Origin: Nereocystis luetkeana
Taxonomy: Eukaryota; Sar; Phaeophyceae; Laminariales; Laminariaceae
Direction of reading: 5' to 3'
DNA length: 64,000 bases
Assembly: GCA_031213475.1 (NCBI GenBank)
Contig: JARUPZ010000003.1
Span: 15,804,869-15,868,868, forward strand
Shown: one piece after another, positions 12,800-24,396 of the stretch
Layout of the letters: each line of letters starts with the position of its first letter
Numbering within the stretch: the stretch's first letter is position 1
The notes under the pieces: generated by a model
Told to the model about the DNA's origin: nothing
The model's input: the letters and a program-made list of their open reading frames with translations, nothing else
Databases searched by the model: none
Translations under genes and position numbers: made by a program

Positions 12800-13261
12800 T
12801 AGTAGACTACTACTACTGTATAATGCCACACGTCACGGTTGACTACCGCTGCTCGCTGTAGATAGTGCAGTACGTCCGTACTGGTTAAACAAATATACCA
12901 GGTATACGCACATGCACCCGAGATTTACCCTGTGCTTATTTTAGTTCCAAATACCTAAAAAAAATAAAATGCACGTTGTTGCGAAACTGCTGTACTCACC
13001 ACCTACTCTCACAGACAGCCCATATCCCTATACTGGTAGGCGCTATGTTTACGAGTAGCGAGGGGGGTTCCACCACGCACCACACATTACACACCCCCCG
13101 TCCCCACCAACTCACCCCGGGTCAACGTTGAGACAAGCACGGCGTCGGAAGTGGGCAAGACAGGAGGAACATTCTCCCACCGATCTCGTGGCAAGCCGTC
13201 AAGCGTTCCACGAGAAAAATGCAATTTTCACTACAACAGCTGGCCGAGACCCCCCCCCCTC

Positions 13262-13340
13262 CCGTCTCGAAAGGGATGCGTGGTCAATGGTCAAATAACT
13301 AAGGCAAGCAACAAATGAGTACCCCCCCCCCCCCCCGCCC
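13262..13340 (+). repeat. Family I repeat with poly(C) tail
   Basis: gatgcgtggtcaatggtcaa then aggcaagcaacaaatgagta then C tract. Confidence 0.62.
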
Positions 13341-13352
13341 CCACCCCCTTTC

Positions 13353-13512
13353 GCACGATGTCGCGCTTGGTGCAAGCAACGCCTATACCTGGTCGGTAAA
13401 AAAACCGACATGCTCCGTCCCGGCATTGTAGGGATGCGAGGGTCCATGGTCATATGACTACGGCCATGCATTGTATCGAGTACATCTCTCCTATCGAGTA
13501 CATACACCCCCC
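13353..13512 (+). repeat. Family I subtype with poly(C) tail
   Basis: gggatgcgagggtccatggt catatgactacggcc ... atcgagtacat aligns with the family I core. A reverse copy lies at 9880-10040. Confidence 0.55.
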
Positions 13513-13561
13513 CCCTCCTCGTTGGAGATGTCTCTGTTATTAATAGGAGTAGGAACGGTGC

Positions 13562-13655
13562 TCCGTCTCGAAAGGGATGCGTGGTCAATGGTCAGATGAC
13601 TAAGGCAAGCAACAAATGAGTACGCCCCCCCCCCCCCCCCCCCCCCCCTCCCCCC
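13562..13655 (+). repeat. Family I repeat with poly(C) tail
   Basis: Near-identical to the 13262 copy, with about 27 C. Confidence 0.62.
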
Positions 13656-13917
13656 AAGGCGGGCGTGAAAAACAAAAAAAATCCATGTGGAGGCGTTTTG
13701 AACAACGTGGCACGCACGTCGTTTGGCGTATACCGAATTGAGAGGCTGTGGATACCTTCCTTGTTGGTCTTTCGCTACAGCATTGATCGTTCGATCTCTC
13801 CAGAAGTTTTGTTTTACGCCCCCCCATATAATGCATTGGGTGAAAGGAAGGGGGGAAAGTCCCGGCCACCCGTGTCGTAGCTTTCATCCTATATACCTGG
13901 TATATGTATACATACTA

Positions 13918-14029
13918 TTACGGGGGGCCATAGTTAACAGGACCTATGGTATACATAAAAACCTACCTGGTATATGTTTAACAATTTTTACTGACAATAT
14001 TTGGTCCTGTTAACTATGGTCCCCCGTAA
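13918..14029. mobile_element. Family A MITE with TACCTGGTA insertion
   Basis: TACCTGGTA sits at 13964-13972; TA flanks the element. Confidence 0.9.
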
Positions 14030-14218
14030 TACATACCTGGTATATGTGATTATATATACCAGGTATACGAAGTATATTTTATATAGAGCCGAGTAGCCCA
14101 TACACACAGAGAAGGCAGACAGACAAAAGCGAGCGTCACCGACCAACAAAAAAAAAGAAAAAAAGCAGCCACCAACCACAAAAACAAAATACCCCGAGAC
14201 CGAGAACAAGAACATTAT

Positions 14219-14312
14219 TAACCCTTTGAGAACCGCAGTTCCGTTTTGGGGACAAACCACCCAAATTTCAAGTAGTTTATCCCCAAAACGGGACTGCGGT
14301 TCTAAAGGGGCT
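14219..14312. mobile_element. Family B element
   Basis: Inverse core orientation relative to the 3935 copy. Confidence 0.86.
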
Positions 14313-14465
14313 ATACAGCAGTGTGTACGAGCATATAATATACGTATTTCACGTTCAAATGCAGAGAGGGGAGCAAGCGGGGCGGGGGGAAAGGTATAGG
14401 GCAGAGAGGCTTATCTTTACGCTTAGCACGAGGAGAGGATGGGGGTCCTCTTGGTTCATGTCTGT

Positions 14466-14605
14466 GTTCTACTCACTAAATAACCGTTTTCTTTCTATTG
14501 AGCACATCCAACGTCCGCGCCGATTCTTCAATCTCCTATTACTAATTACTACTACGTCGTATTAATAATAGAGAGATACAAGCCCTATGTAAGGTCACAA
14601 AACTA
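14466..14605 (+). repeat. Family E repeat, diverged
   Basis: It shares gccgattcttcaatctcct and acgccacagagatac with the copies at 57-61 kb. TATTAATA at 14560. Confidence 0.6.
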
Positions 14606-14639
14606 CGCCACAGAGATACGAGTACTCTGTATTATTATT

Positions 14640-14760
14640 ATGCTTGCCATCCGACAATGTATAGTGTTGTTCTTATAAACGACTATTAATACCAGAGAGT
14701 GAAGAACTCTCCAGAACAAAAAGCGAGGCAGTATCCTACGACAAATCAGAACTGATGTGA
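14640..14760 (+). repeat. Family J repeat
   Basis: It matches the 5245 copy and contains TATTAATA at 14684. Confidence 0.55.
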
Positions 14761-15466
14761 CGCTCATGAAGACTATTAATACTACAACCGATATCCCTCC
14801 ATATCGTCCGCCAAAAAACGACCACTCCCCCCCGAAGAAGCATCTTCTACTACTACTGTGTTGTTAAGGAGTAAAGCAGAGTAGACAATGCCGCCAAGTT
14901 ATTATGTCATCGCACTGGATACGACAGGCACGACATACATACACACTCTATGAAAGAGGTAGATCAAGAGAAACAAAAGTATTATTATTAGCTGTGCGAC
15001 GCTTTTTCTGTGATTCGGGGGCGAAGGGGGGGGGAGCGTGGAAAGTGCAAGGGGGGGCGGGGGTGGGGGTCGTGGCCGGGGGGTGGGGTGTGGGGGGGGG
15101 GGGGGGATATGTGTTGTACACCTTCGCTCGCATTGTCTGTCTCGAAAAAATGTAGCATATATATGTATGTACATTGTGTAGCCTCAAGAAGATGTCTTCT
15201 TTTAACTGGTGGTCAGTGTCTTCAATGTACCTGGTATATATTATACGAGTATTAATAGTGTTGGTATGCTTCCCCCACGTCGTCACCGGTTGGTTTCAAT
15301 CGGTTTGCTTATGAATTTATATCGATACGGTTTGCATGTGCAGTATATATAGTCCATCGGGACTACTATTAATACTACTATGTACTAATACTATAGTGTC
15401 CCAATATAAGGGTGTAGTAGTTGTTCACTGCTGTGCTTTCTTCACTAATTCTCCTATTACTTTTTC

Positions 15467-15562
15467 CCTTGCCATCCGACATGTGCAGCATATGGTCTTC
15501 TACATTGATCACTCATAACTTCCCCGAAAAAAGGAAACCCATACACCAAGTATATTCCATTC
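15467..15562 (+). repeat. Family J repeat
   Basis: catccgacatgtgcagcat, then aggaaacccatacaccaagt, as in the 7478 copy. Confidence 0.55.
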
Positions 15563-15589
15563 CTGCAGTCACCACGGCGGTATACCGTA

Positions 15590-15903
15590 TCACACTGGGT
15601 GATAAGATAACACACCCCCTGGGACGAATTTCAGACCCGGTTTCCTCGAAAACATGCTTTTAAAACTCCAGTCCCGTTTTGGGGACACACCAGTCAAATT
15701 CCAAGTGGTTTGTCCCAAATTGTCCCCACAACGAGACTGCAGTCCTAAAAGGGATAAGGGGCACACACATCGAAAATGGTTGCTTTGGAAGTATTTCGTC
15801 GAGGAGATATTTGCATAGACTATCTGTTGTACAGAATCGCTGATCGTATTCAGTACGCCCTCATCGTTGCCGAGAAACCCGAGGGGGGGTGTGTGTTATC
15901 TCC
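15590..15903. mobile_element. Family F TIR repeat carrying family B
   Basis: The ends gataagataacacaccccc and ggggggtgtgtgttatc form inverted repeats. The body includes tttcgtcgaggagatattt and agactatctgttgta. Confidence 0.72.
15656..15757. mobile_element. Family B element inside family F
   Basis: It splits a family F copy at the same internal site as the copy at 51840. Confidence 0.83.
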
Positions 15904-15996
15904 AACCTTTTAATACCGCAGCCCCGTTTTGGAGACAAACCACTTAGAGGTGGACTAGTTTGTCCCCAAAACGGGACTGCTGGAGGTCTAAAAGTT
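15904..15996. mobile_element. Family B element
   Basis: It directly follows the right end of the family F copy; its right arm is diverged. Confidence 0.8.
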
Positions 15997-16144
15997 GAGC
16001 GTTATACACGGTAACGAGAACCACGGCCATCGTCGTCATGCTAGTGGGCTGCGGGCTGCGATCGTTGGGAATACTACTGCACATTTCGATATCTACGGAT
16101 CGTGAGTCTACAGGTAGATGTTATATACCGGCGCGTGGTATGTA

Positions 16145-16335
16145 CGAGCGTTATAAGGATTACCTTGGGTTAGGTAATCGATCGTTCTTTTACCCCTATA
16201 GCTCGGTAGGTAACACCTTCACATTTGACGCCGTCCAGGTCACGGGTTCGAACCTCACTTCGAACGTTTCTTTTACAGAAACGCTTGCGCGTGCACACCT
16301 AAAAAAACACATCTCCCTGGATCCCCAGGTAATGA
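16145..16335 (+). mobile_element. SINE-3-like tRNA-derived repeat
   Basis: It contains an A box (tagctcggtagg, 16199) and a B box (ggttcgaacctc, 16245), preceded by ttataaggattaccttggg. The second copy at 16414 shares the 5' part. No cloverleaf can be drawn, so it is not a tRNA gene. Confidence 0.6.
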
Positions 16336-16413
16336 AACGAAGCGGGTAGGTCAGCGTACGGACGTATGTATACGGTTCCGACGCCCCACAGACCCCGCCG
16401 TTTAGAGGGGGGG

Positions 16414-16492
16414 AGAGTGTTATAAGGATTACCTTGGGTTGGGTAATCGATCATCTTTTACCCCTATAGCTCCGTAGGTAACACCTTCACAC
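16414..16492 (+). repeat. SINE-3-like repeat, partial copy
   Basis: It shares gttataaggattaccttggg through gtaggtaacaccttcac with the 16145 copy and lacks the B-box half. Confidence 0.6.
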
Positions 16493-18682
16493 GAGCATGT
16501 ATCGTGGGTTGTCGCATACTACTACTGTATACCAGTATTAATAATATTAATACCTGGTAGTAGATGTTCTATACCTACAACTCCGCCAAATGTGGCTGTG
16601 TTGTCTCATACGTCTGGCTGAACCAATACTGAACACTTGCCACCTCGTTGTACAGACCTCAACAGAGCGGCTATACTCAGCAAACAACCTACAGTACCTA
16701 CAGCGTGGGCAGAGGGATTGACGGCAACGTATCACACCCTGTTGCATATTATTGCGGCAGCAACCAACAGCTTACAGCGTGCCATGCACTCCTACAATAC
16801 GTGAGCAGAGAGAGGGCTTGACGGCAAAGTATCACACCCTGCTCCATATTACTGCGGCAGCAACCACAGCTTACAGCGTTCGTACAATACACGAGCCTGT
16901 TTTTTTCTATATGAAACGTGCGTTATTCCACTTCCAGAGTTATTGGACCCCGTCTTGCCCCCCCCGGGACTCGTTCATGTAGCCTGAAGCACGGCGATTA
17001 CTTACGACTGTATTATTTCGAGAAGTGCCCAGCAGCAATACCAACTACGGTACGAACATTAATAATGCTATATTACTGGCAGCTGTGTTGCGCCCCCCCT
17101 CTGAAGAGAGCTATTAATACCAGTACAATATTTCTGAAGTAGTACAATAAATAGTCGCTTATTATATAGTTGAAGTTGATGTTTCAGTGACTTTGTACCG
17201 TGTATACGTACACGAGACGAGTTACCAAAACACCTCATCAAAAACCAGTCGGACGATACGACAACATCAGTAATATATACTATTAATAACAGTAGAAATA
17301 ATAGTGTTAATCCCTTTAGAACCGCAGTCCCGTTTTGGGGGCAAACGACTTGAAATTTGAGTACTTTGTCCCCAAAATGGGACAGCGGTTCTAAAAGTCA
17401 AAACAGAAACAGAGAGGCAGACGAGAAGAGTGTCTTTTTGTTTTACGAGTAGCTCCGACTGACTCGATAGTCGGCGTGGGAAATGATGGCTCCATACATA
17501 GCATAAACGTGTGCATATACGCATGTACCATGTTCTACTGCTGTATGTTCCGTAGCACACTTCCAAGTAAAGTGAATAGGTAGACGTATAGGGGTGGACG
17601 GGAATATTTAATTAATCATTACCATCATTATGCTTGTCTTCCGACAATATCTAGCGTAGATGCCATTCCAATACAAACCGAATATCCTCCCGTAAATCAG
17701 CAGTATTCCTCACACATACGCCTCTCCGCCAGCCGTTTTTCAATTCCCATTCCCCCCATTTCATCTTAGGGGCATTCTTATCGGGGAGCTTTTTTTCCCA
17801 ATTTTTCGAGATTTGTTTCGCGCAATTTTTCAATCTTCCATATTTTCCTGTTTTTTTTCCCCCAAATATTGGAATGTTAACGAACTTGATATTTTTCGTC
17901 TGGAGAATTTCAGGAATAGTGACAGAACGCCTCCGTATATTGATACATATATATCTCCAATTATTTCCTAACTTTGGAAATTATGGAAAAAACGCTCTCC
18001 GATAAGAATGAACCTTCTTAGCTACCTGGTACATATTATAATGACTTGAGCGAGCGTTGATAAACTGTGTATATGGCGATAGAGGGAAAATATCGAGATC
18101 TACATCATGTATATATATATGTTCCACGGATGGATGCACGTCAAGGAGACTGCCTCAAAGTACAACACGATGGACAGCACGAAGAACACATAATAACACG
18201 ACATGCTTTCATGAGCGCTTGTTGAAGACGTCTTCATGAAATATCGTGTATGCATGTGTATACCACTTACTTGGAGAAAACTTTCATTTTCCTTCTGCTT
18301 CATATCATATATCATGCGCACGGCATGATGAGCCATTTTATTCCCTGAATAATGCACTCACAGGAAAGAAATCGACTGCTGATGGCACTTTATAGCGTAA
18401 CTGTTGATGATGGGCGCTTCAGGGTGACTGCTGAGTCGTCGAGCGACGACGTGGCTGGAATATTTCTCGAAATTAATAATGCAAGCCACGAACCGTAGTT
18501 TGGGGGGGGGGGAAGATGAGAGCCGCCATGTGACCTCGGACTGCAGAGTTACGATTAATAATACGAAGGATAGAGAATAAAAAAAACGGAGAAGAAAAAG
18601 GGATACTGCTGTAGGAATAAATGAATATACCTCCTCTGTGCCATTATGAAATGAAAAGGTCTTTATGATTGCACCGCTTATT
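16493..18682. other. No supported gene
   Basis: Contains a family B element and a duplicated segment at 16705-16880 (agcttacagcg ... gagagggcttgacggca). Otherwise AT-rich and unassigned. Confidence 0.55.
17308..17398. mobile_element. Family B element
   Basis: Arms and core recognisable; right end shortened. Confidence 0.83.
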
Positions 18683-19366
18683 ATCCGATGCCGTAGGCGA
18701 TACATTTTTTTTTTTCAAATCCTCGGTGTTTTTTTCAGCTGAAACCCGTTTAATTTTTTATTTTGCATGCACCACCCTACATGCATGCATGCATGAACGG
18801 CAGAAAAAAGATCAGTCGCCCCCGAAAAAGGCCGTATTTAAAGCCTGTTTTCCAGGGGCTAAAAAGCGACGCAACAAGAAGAAAAAAAAGAAGGGAAAAA
18901 AAAGTTTACTAGTCGTCCTCGCGGTGGGTGCCGCTAGGTGGTCCCACGCATTCGCGAAGGCCTCCTGATCATATATCTTACCTCACTTTCTATAAAACCT
19001 TCCTGCCTTCTGCCGCGCCGTCATCGCGGTACGCTCCACACTAGTAGCGTCGCTATCGCCCTTAAGGACCTTCACTTTTCAGCCCCTGGAAAAGGGGCTT
19101 GTTTGTCCCTCCTTGTACTGCAGTACCGTTTGGGGGACAAAGCACTCAAATTCCAAAATGGTTTGTCCCCGATACGACACTGCTGCGGTACTGAAAGGGG
19201 TCATAATACGGCCTTTTTCGGGCCGACTGCTTATTTTTCGGCCGTTCATGCGCGAAGGGTGGTACATGCAAAATGAAGAATATAAAACGGGTGTCCAGTT
19301 TCCATTGCTATTATGAAAAACACCGAAGATTTGAAAATAATTGTCGCCTATATGCGGCATCGGACA
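18683..19366. mobile_element. Long-arm foldback element
   Basis: The left arm (about 18683-18880) and right arm (about 19070-19366) are imperfect inverted repeats of roughly 200 bases. Matched blocks include atccgatgccg/cggcatcgga, aaatcctcggtgttt/aacaccgaagattt, gcatgaacggc/gccgttcatgc and gaaaaaggccgtatt/aatacggcctttttc. A family B element interrupts the right arm. Confidence 0.75.
19117..19205. mobile_element. Family B element inside the long foldback element
   Basis: Diverged copy (tgcagtaccgtttgggggac ...) interrupting the right arm of the 18683-19366 inverted repeat. Confidence 0.72.
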
Positions 19367-19512
19367 CCGTTAAGGGCCTGTGCAATCATAATGATATTTC
19401 TTACTTATGGCACAGAGGGAGTAAATTAAGGCATAAATATACCACAGGTACACTGCAGCAGCTGTGTATTGCTGCCCAAATAAATTAATGCAGTCAGTCG
19501 CGTTTTCTGTTA

Positions 19513-19617
19513 TTACGGGGGACCATAGTTAATAGGACCAAATATTGTGAGTATTAATAGCTAAATATATAGGTTTTTATGTATACCATAGGTCCTATTA
19601 ACAATCGTCCCTCGTAA
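19513..19617. mobile_element. Family A MITE
   Basis: Termini slightly diverged on the right. TATTAATA lies inside at 19552-19559 where other copies read agtaaaaatgg. Confidence 0.85.
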
Positions 19618-19825
19618 TAGTATTAATAGTGTTTTTTGTGAAGAAGAAATGTGTGCCGAGGGATTGTTACTTCTTCTGTTGTACTGTAGATTTAGGGAAT
19701 AACAAGAGACAACGAACAGGAACACGATGATCGACGATGCGCTCGTCGTGTGCATACTGAGTACCTACCTGCTTCGCACGGTGGACAATGCCGCACGTAC
19801 ACGTACGTACATACCCCTTCTTTTT

Positions 19826-19920
19826 AACCCTTTTAGGACCACAGTCCCGTTTGGGGGGCAAACTACTCGGAACTTGACTGGTTTGCCCCCAAAACGGGAC
19901 TGCAGTTCTAAGGGGGTTAA
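19826..19920. mobile_element. Family B element
   Basis: Both arms preserved with several transitions. Confidence 0.85.
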
Positions 19921-22083
19921 AAGGGAAAAACTACTTTTGCAGTCACTGACTATATAGTGTATGCCATGGTTGCAGCAGAAGTGATTTATGGGCCAGGCAT
20001 CCTATTCAAGCAACACGATTTCGGGTGAGAAAACATGCTCTTGTCCGTTTCTTTTCGGCAATGTTTCGGTGCAAAAGTCCAGCCAATTTTTTTTTTACTC
20101 ACTGACATGTTGTTCGCCCGTGGCAAGCGCTGCTGCTATTAATGCTGCTAGCTGCTGTCTCTTTGATGTTGTTGCGTGCTGCATGTATCCACGAAACAAA
20201 AACAAAAAAGAAGCGCCGCGGAGACGGCAAACGTCGTTCCGAGCGTCCAGCCCCCGACTGCTGTACCATACCAGGTATGCGCCACTGCTATCCCTAAAGA
20301 CAATAATAATAAAGACACGGAAAAACGGGCAAGACGGAGCCACACTAAAAAACACGGAAAAACGGGCAAGACGGAGCCACACTAAAAGACACGGAAAAAC
20401 CGGCAAGACGGAGCCACACTCACTAGGGGTGCATGAAAAAAAAAGAGTAGAACATGGAGCCGCACTGGCCACCGAGTCGGAATTGAAAAAAAAACTATTA
20501 ATAGCGGGTTGGGATTTTTGTCAGAAACTACAAAAAAAAAAAACACATTTTTTTTTTCTCAATCAAGTTTCGTTTTACTCGATCTTGGACCCCCCCCCCT
20601 CCTCTTTCCCTCCCTCCGTCTGGGACCCCCCCCCAAAAAAAAATTGGGGTATCTTCTTTTTTGTTTTGTGTACCCTTGGCTTAAAGATCATTTTATCTTG
20701 GGCCTGATAGTGACACCCATCATTACCAGGTACAGTATACCAGGTATCGATCATGGACACCAAAGGACCCTCCCCTGAAACGCCTCATTCAGACTATCGT
20801 TACTATATCAAGCACCCCATGTTAAACACGCGTATCCGAAATACAAACGACCGATGTGTAAATATCTATCTGTAAATCCGTTTAGGGGCACGAGGTTGAA
20901 ACAAAAAAAAATGGAACCCAGACTGCAGCTCACGTATTCTGCACGATCGACAGCAGCAGCAGCAGCAGCAGACACAGCAGCCGAGCGTTAACAATGCTCC
21001 TCGCTCTGTGTGATATATCCATGTGAGGACGGGGAGGAGGGGGGGGTGTGTGGTCCAGTATACAGCCACCATGAAAACACAAAAAAAATATTGGCAAATG
21101 TCGTTAAGCTTAATGTTCATAAAAAAAAATCGATGCCGAGTGTCCACTAATGTCTACCGCTGCGCGTGCCAAGATGCTCAGACATACACCGTGACACCAG
21201 GGTGACCGAACACGAACCATCTGAGCAAAACAGCTATATATATCCACCATGATACAATTTTCACCGTTTTCACGATGATACCACCGATATACCGTTTTAA
21301 CGATTAATACCACCATTATTGTACCGTTATTAAGAAGACGCCAACAAGTACAATACCGACCGCACCGGAGAGCAGACGACGAAACGACGAAACGGGTTTG
21401 ACCAATGAACCACTACCATCGCCACGCCAGCATCACGCCAACCATCGCACCGTGCCCTGACGCACTAAAGAAAGCAAAGACTATACCTGGTATCTATATC
21501 ATATCAGCACTACTATATTACTCGTAATAGCTAGTGCTATATACAGCAAATAACATGCCTTGCTGTAGCAGCACATTGGAGCTACCGAACTCACAAACCA
21601 AAAAGCGAACAACAGTGGGACGAGCCTCACGCACGGCAGGCGGCCCCGCTTTTACCGCCAAAGTCCCTCGCCCACGGTGGCCGCCACGGAGCCTTCGACG
21701 AAACCGAAACGAGACCATATGTGCACCGCAGCAGGAACCCTCTCGCATTATACCCGTACGAATACAGGGGATCCAGGGGAACGTCGAGCTATGATAAACA
21801 CAACGCGGCTGCCTGTGGCAGCGTGTGGCAAAACCGCCTACGAGTATGTACTTCGTATATATACCAGGTATAGTATATACCCTCCGTATCCTTGGCGAAA
21901 AAAAACAGTCTCCCCCATGCTGGATCAAACAAACGTCTGAGAAAAGTGTTTTTCTCAGCGATATACCATCAAGACTAAAGTACCTAGGCGTTGTTCAGTT
22001 TCCCTTCCCTCGCAAGAAATACCGTAAACCACTGGCGATGACAAAACAGGTACCTAAAGAGTATCGGTACGAGGTACCTGGCA
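19921..22083. other. No supported gene
   Basis: A tandem repeat at 20310, a CAG array at about 20954 and A/T/C runs. The 239-aa frame at 19988-20707 crosses these low-complexity tracts and is not convincing. Confidence 0.55.
20310..20425 (+). repeat. 34-38-base tandem repeat
   Basis: Three units of acacggaaaaacgggcaaga plus cggagccacact. Confidence 0.85.
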
Positions 22084-22530
22084 TCACTCTGACCGAGAAT
22101 ATAGGGACCACTAAAGCACACCCGGGTGATAATCTATCAATAGCACCCAGGTGATAATCTATTATTAGCACCCGAGTGATAATCTATTAACAGCACACGG
22201 GTGGGTGGCAAGATAGCACACCCCCTCAGATGGAATCCCGACTCGATTTTCTCCGAAACAAGAGGGGCATACGTACTCGTAAGTAACGGCAGTGGTCGTA
22301 GTTGAGGGAACATCTCGTCGCAACCAACCCCATCCAAAGACGCATCCTTGGCGTTTGTAACTCCCCCCGTCCATGAAGTCAGCTTGGAATTTCGTCTGAA
22401 GGGACATGCATGCTTCCTCATCACCCGGTGCGCTACCTCATCACCCGGTGTGCTACCTCATCACCCGGTGTGCTACCTTATCACCCGGTGTGCTACCTTA
22501 TCACCCGGTGTGATACGGTCAGTCACTACA
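22084..22530. repeat. Family F relative with tandemly repeated termini
   Basis: The left side has three units of acc(c)gggtgataatctat with short spacers. The right side (22416-22515) has five 20-base units tcatcacccggtgtgctacc. Between them is F-like sequence (caccccctcagatggaatcc). Direct units without unique spacers rule out a CRISPR. Confidence 0.65.
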
Positions 22531-22999
22531 TCTTGCGTCTGGGTTCTCACGTGCTGCACGAGAACTGAAGAACCAACCCAGTCCTGATACTTCTTCCGGC
22601 GCGTCAGCGTCGTCAGTATCCCTTCCTGCAACACGCCCTTAGCATCAGCCTTCGGAGAGCTGCTGCACGACTGAACTAGCCAACTCCCCATCCCTCAGAA
22701 CCTTTGGGACGTACCGAGGCGTTTTTCAGCCTCCATTCCCGCCACAAGTAGGACAGTTTTCTATAGTCTTATCCTATCTACGTTAGGGAGCCAATACTGC
22801 TGCGAGGGCTGCCTACACGGCTGACGTAAGCACAGACGTTGCCCCCCTTCCCCCCAAGAGCGAGGCTCGTAAGCAACGCTGAACAAATCGTCGGCGGCAT
22901 TTCTCCCCGTCGCCGCGCCGCCTAGACGGCGTCACACCTCTTCCCTGCCTACTGTCGCCGAACGCTGACTCAGGTCGTCAGCACGTGGCTCCTTCCCGC

Positions 23000-23252
23000 C
23001 CCCCCCCTCCCCTCCCTTCCCCTCCCCTCCCTCCCGTTCCCTTCCCCCTCCCGGGACTCAGTCGAGACTCGAGGCTGACCGCAGAAATGGCCGTGACTAC
23101 CAGCCGTTGCGTCCCTCGCCCCCCCCCCCCCCCCCCCCCCCTCCTCCCCTCCCTTCCCCTCCCCTCCCTCCCGTTCCCTTCCCTCTCCCGGGACTCAGTC
23201 GAGACTCGAGGCTGACCGCAGAAATGGCCGTGACTACCAGCCGTTGCGTCCA
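23000..23252 (+). repeat. Tandem duplication with C-rich arms
   Basis: Two units of about 110-130 bases from ctcccttcccctcccctccc to gactaccagccgttgcgtc, separated by a C tract. Confidence 0.8.
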
Positions 23253-23439
23253 GTACCGCATGGCGAGCCGAGAGACGCCCGCATAGCCTGCGAAAAAAAA
23301 AATCACCGCAAAACACCGAGCACGCTTGCCAACATCAGCACCGCAACAGTCGACATCAGACTGATCCAACCAAATCGCACCTGCATACTAGGCGTTGTGT
23401 CTATCACAGCAGTGGTAATAGTCGTGCCTACTATTAGTA

Positions 23440-23659
23440 ATACGGGGACCATAGTTAATAGGACCTATCGTATACATAAAAAACTTACCCTGGTATATAT
23501 TTAACCATTTTTACTATTACGGGGGGGCGTAGTTAACAGGACCAAATATTGTTAGTAAAAATGCTTAAATATATAGGTTTTTATGTACACCATAGGTCCT
23601 GTTAACTAGGGTCCCCCGTAATAATAATATTTGGTCCTATTAACTATGGTCCCCCGTAA
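23440..23659. mobile_element. Family A MITE interrupted by another family A MITE
   Basis: The outer copy is split at its internal tttttacTAacaata by a complete second copy at 23517-23621, with the TA duplicated. This fixes the element ends and the 2-base target duplication. Confidence 0.9.
23517..23621. mobile_element. Nested family A MITE
   Basis: Complete copy inserted into the core of the 23440-23659 copy. Confidence 0.9.
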
Positions 23660-23681
23660 TAATATTACGGGGGGCCATTTA

Positions 23682-23785
23682 TTACGGGGGACCATAGTTA
23701 ATAGGACCAAATATTGTTGGCAAAATTAGGGAAACCTATAGGTTTTTGTAGGTACCGTAGGTCCTATTTACTGTGTCCTCCGTGA
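23682..23785. mobile_element. Family A MITE
   Basis: Full-length, right terminus diverged. A short broken left end (23664-23680) precedes it. Confidence 0.82.
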
Positions 23786-23975
23786 TAGTATTAATAGTAG
23801 CAGAACACGGCGAGCCGAGGGAAAGGCCGCACAGTCTTAGCCAACAACGCGGCACATCATCAATGCACCCCTCCAACAAAATACTCGATTCCCACTTTCG
23901 TGACGGCTGTAGATGTTTCGAGGCAGGTGTGCGTTCTCGATTTTGTTTTCATGGTCTACTTGAGCTAGTTTTGCG

Positions 23976-24396
23976 GGGTAGGAGGCCATAGTAAATAATA
24001 CCAAATGTTGTAAGTGAAAATTGGGAAATATATACGTAGCTTTCTGTGTGTATCATCACTTTTACTTCCCAGCCTAACTCGTATTAATAGGAGGTTTTAC
24101 CCTCAGCGATCTTCTGGACAAGCCGTGGTCACAGGTGTCGTCCCTTCTCCCCCCCGGTACGTGCCTTTATTTTTTGTCGCGCATAGGGTTCAGCATTCCC
24201 ACTGCTCGTCGATTTTCATCGAATGTAGCTAACTCACGCTCTCGCGCTTTCCGCTAATCAATTTTATATGCAAGAAAGCCCCTACGAGCATGCACTCGGT
24301 GAGACTTGAACCCACGAAATTGATCTTGATAGGCACGTGGACCACCTACCAAGCCACCGAAGACGCCGGCGTCCTATTTAATATGGTCCCCCGTAA
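23976..24396. mobile_element. Family A-like MITE split by a SINE-2 copy
   Basis: The left half (ggaggccatagtaaat ...) runs to about 24055 and the right terminus (ggtcccccgtaa) is at 24371-24396. A minus-strand SINE-2 lies between them. Confidence 0.75.
24056..24361 (-). mobile_element. SINE-2, inserted in a family A MITE
   Basis: Reverse copy with head at 24361. It carries TATTAATA at 24082-24089 exactly where sister copies have TA. Confidence 0.86.

Larger units (their letters stand above)
12800..14218. other. Repeat-dominated spacer
   Basis: Family I copies with C tails, a family A MITE and TACCTGGTA motifs; no gene seen. Confidence 0.6.

Noticed and set aside
16145-16335. True tRNA gene
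   Set aside because: A and B boxes are present, but acceptor and anticodon stems cannot be paired, and the 5' part is repeated nearby.
22416-22515. CRISPR-like array of 20-base repeats
   Set aside because: The units are directly adjacent with no unique spacers and match the ends of a TIR element.
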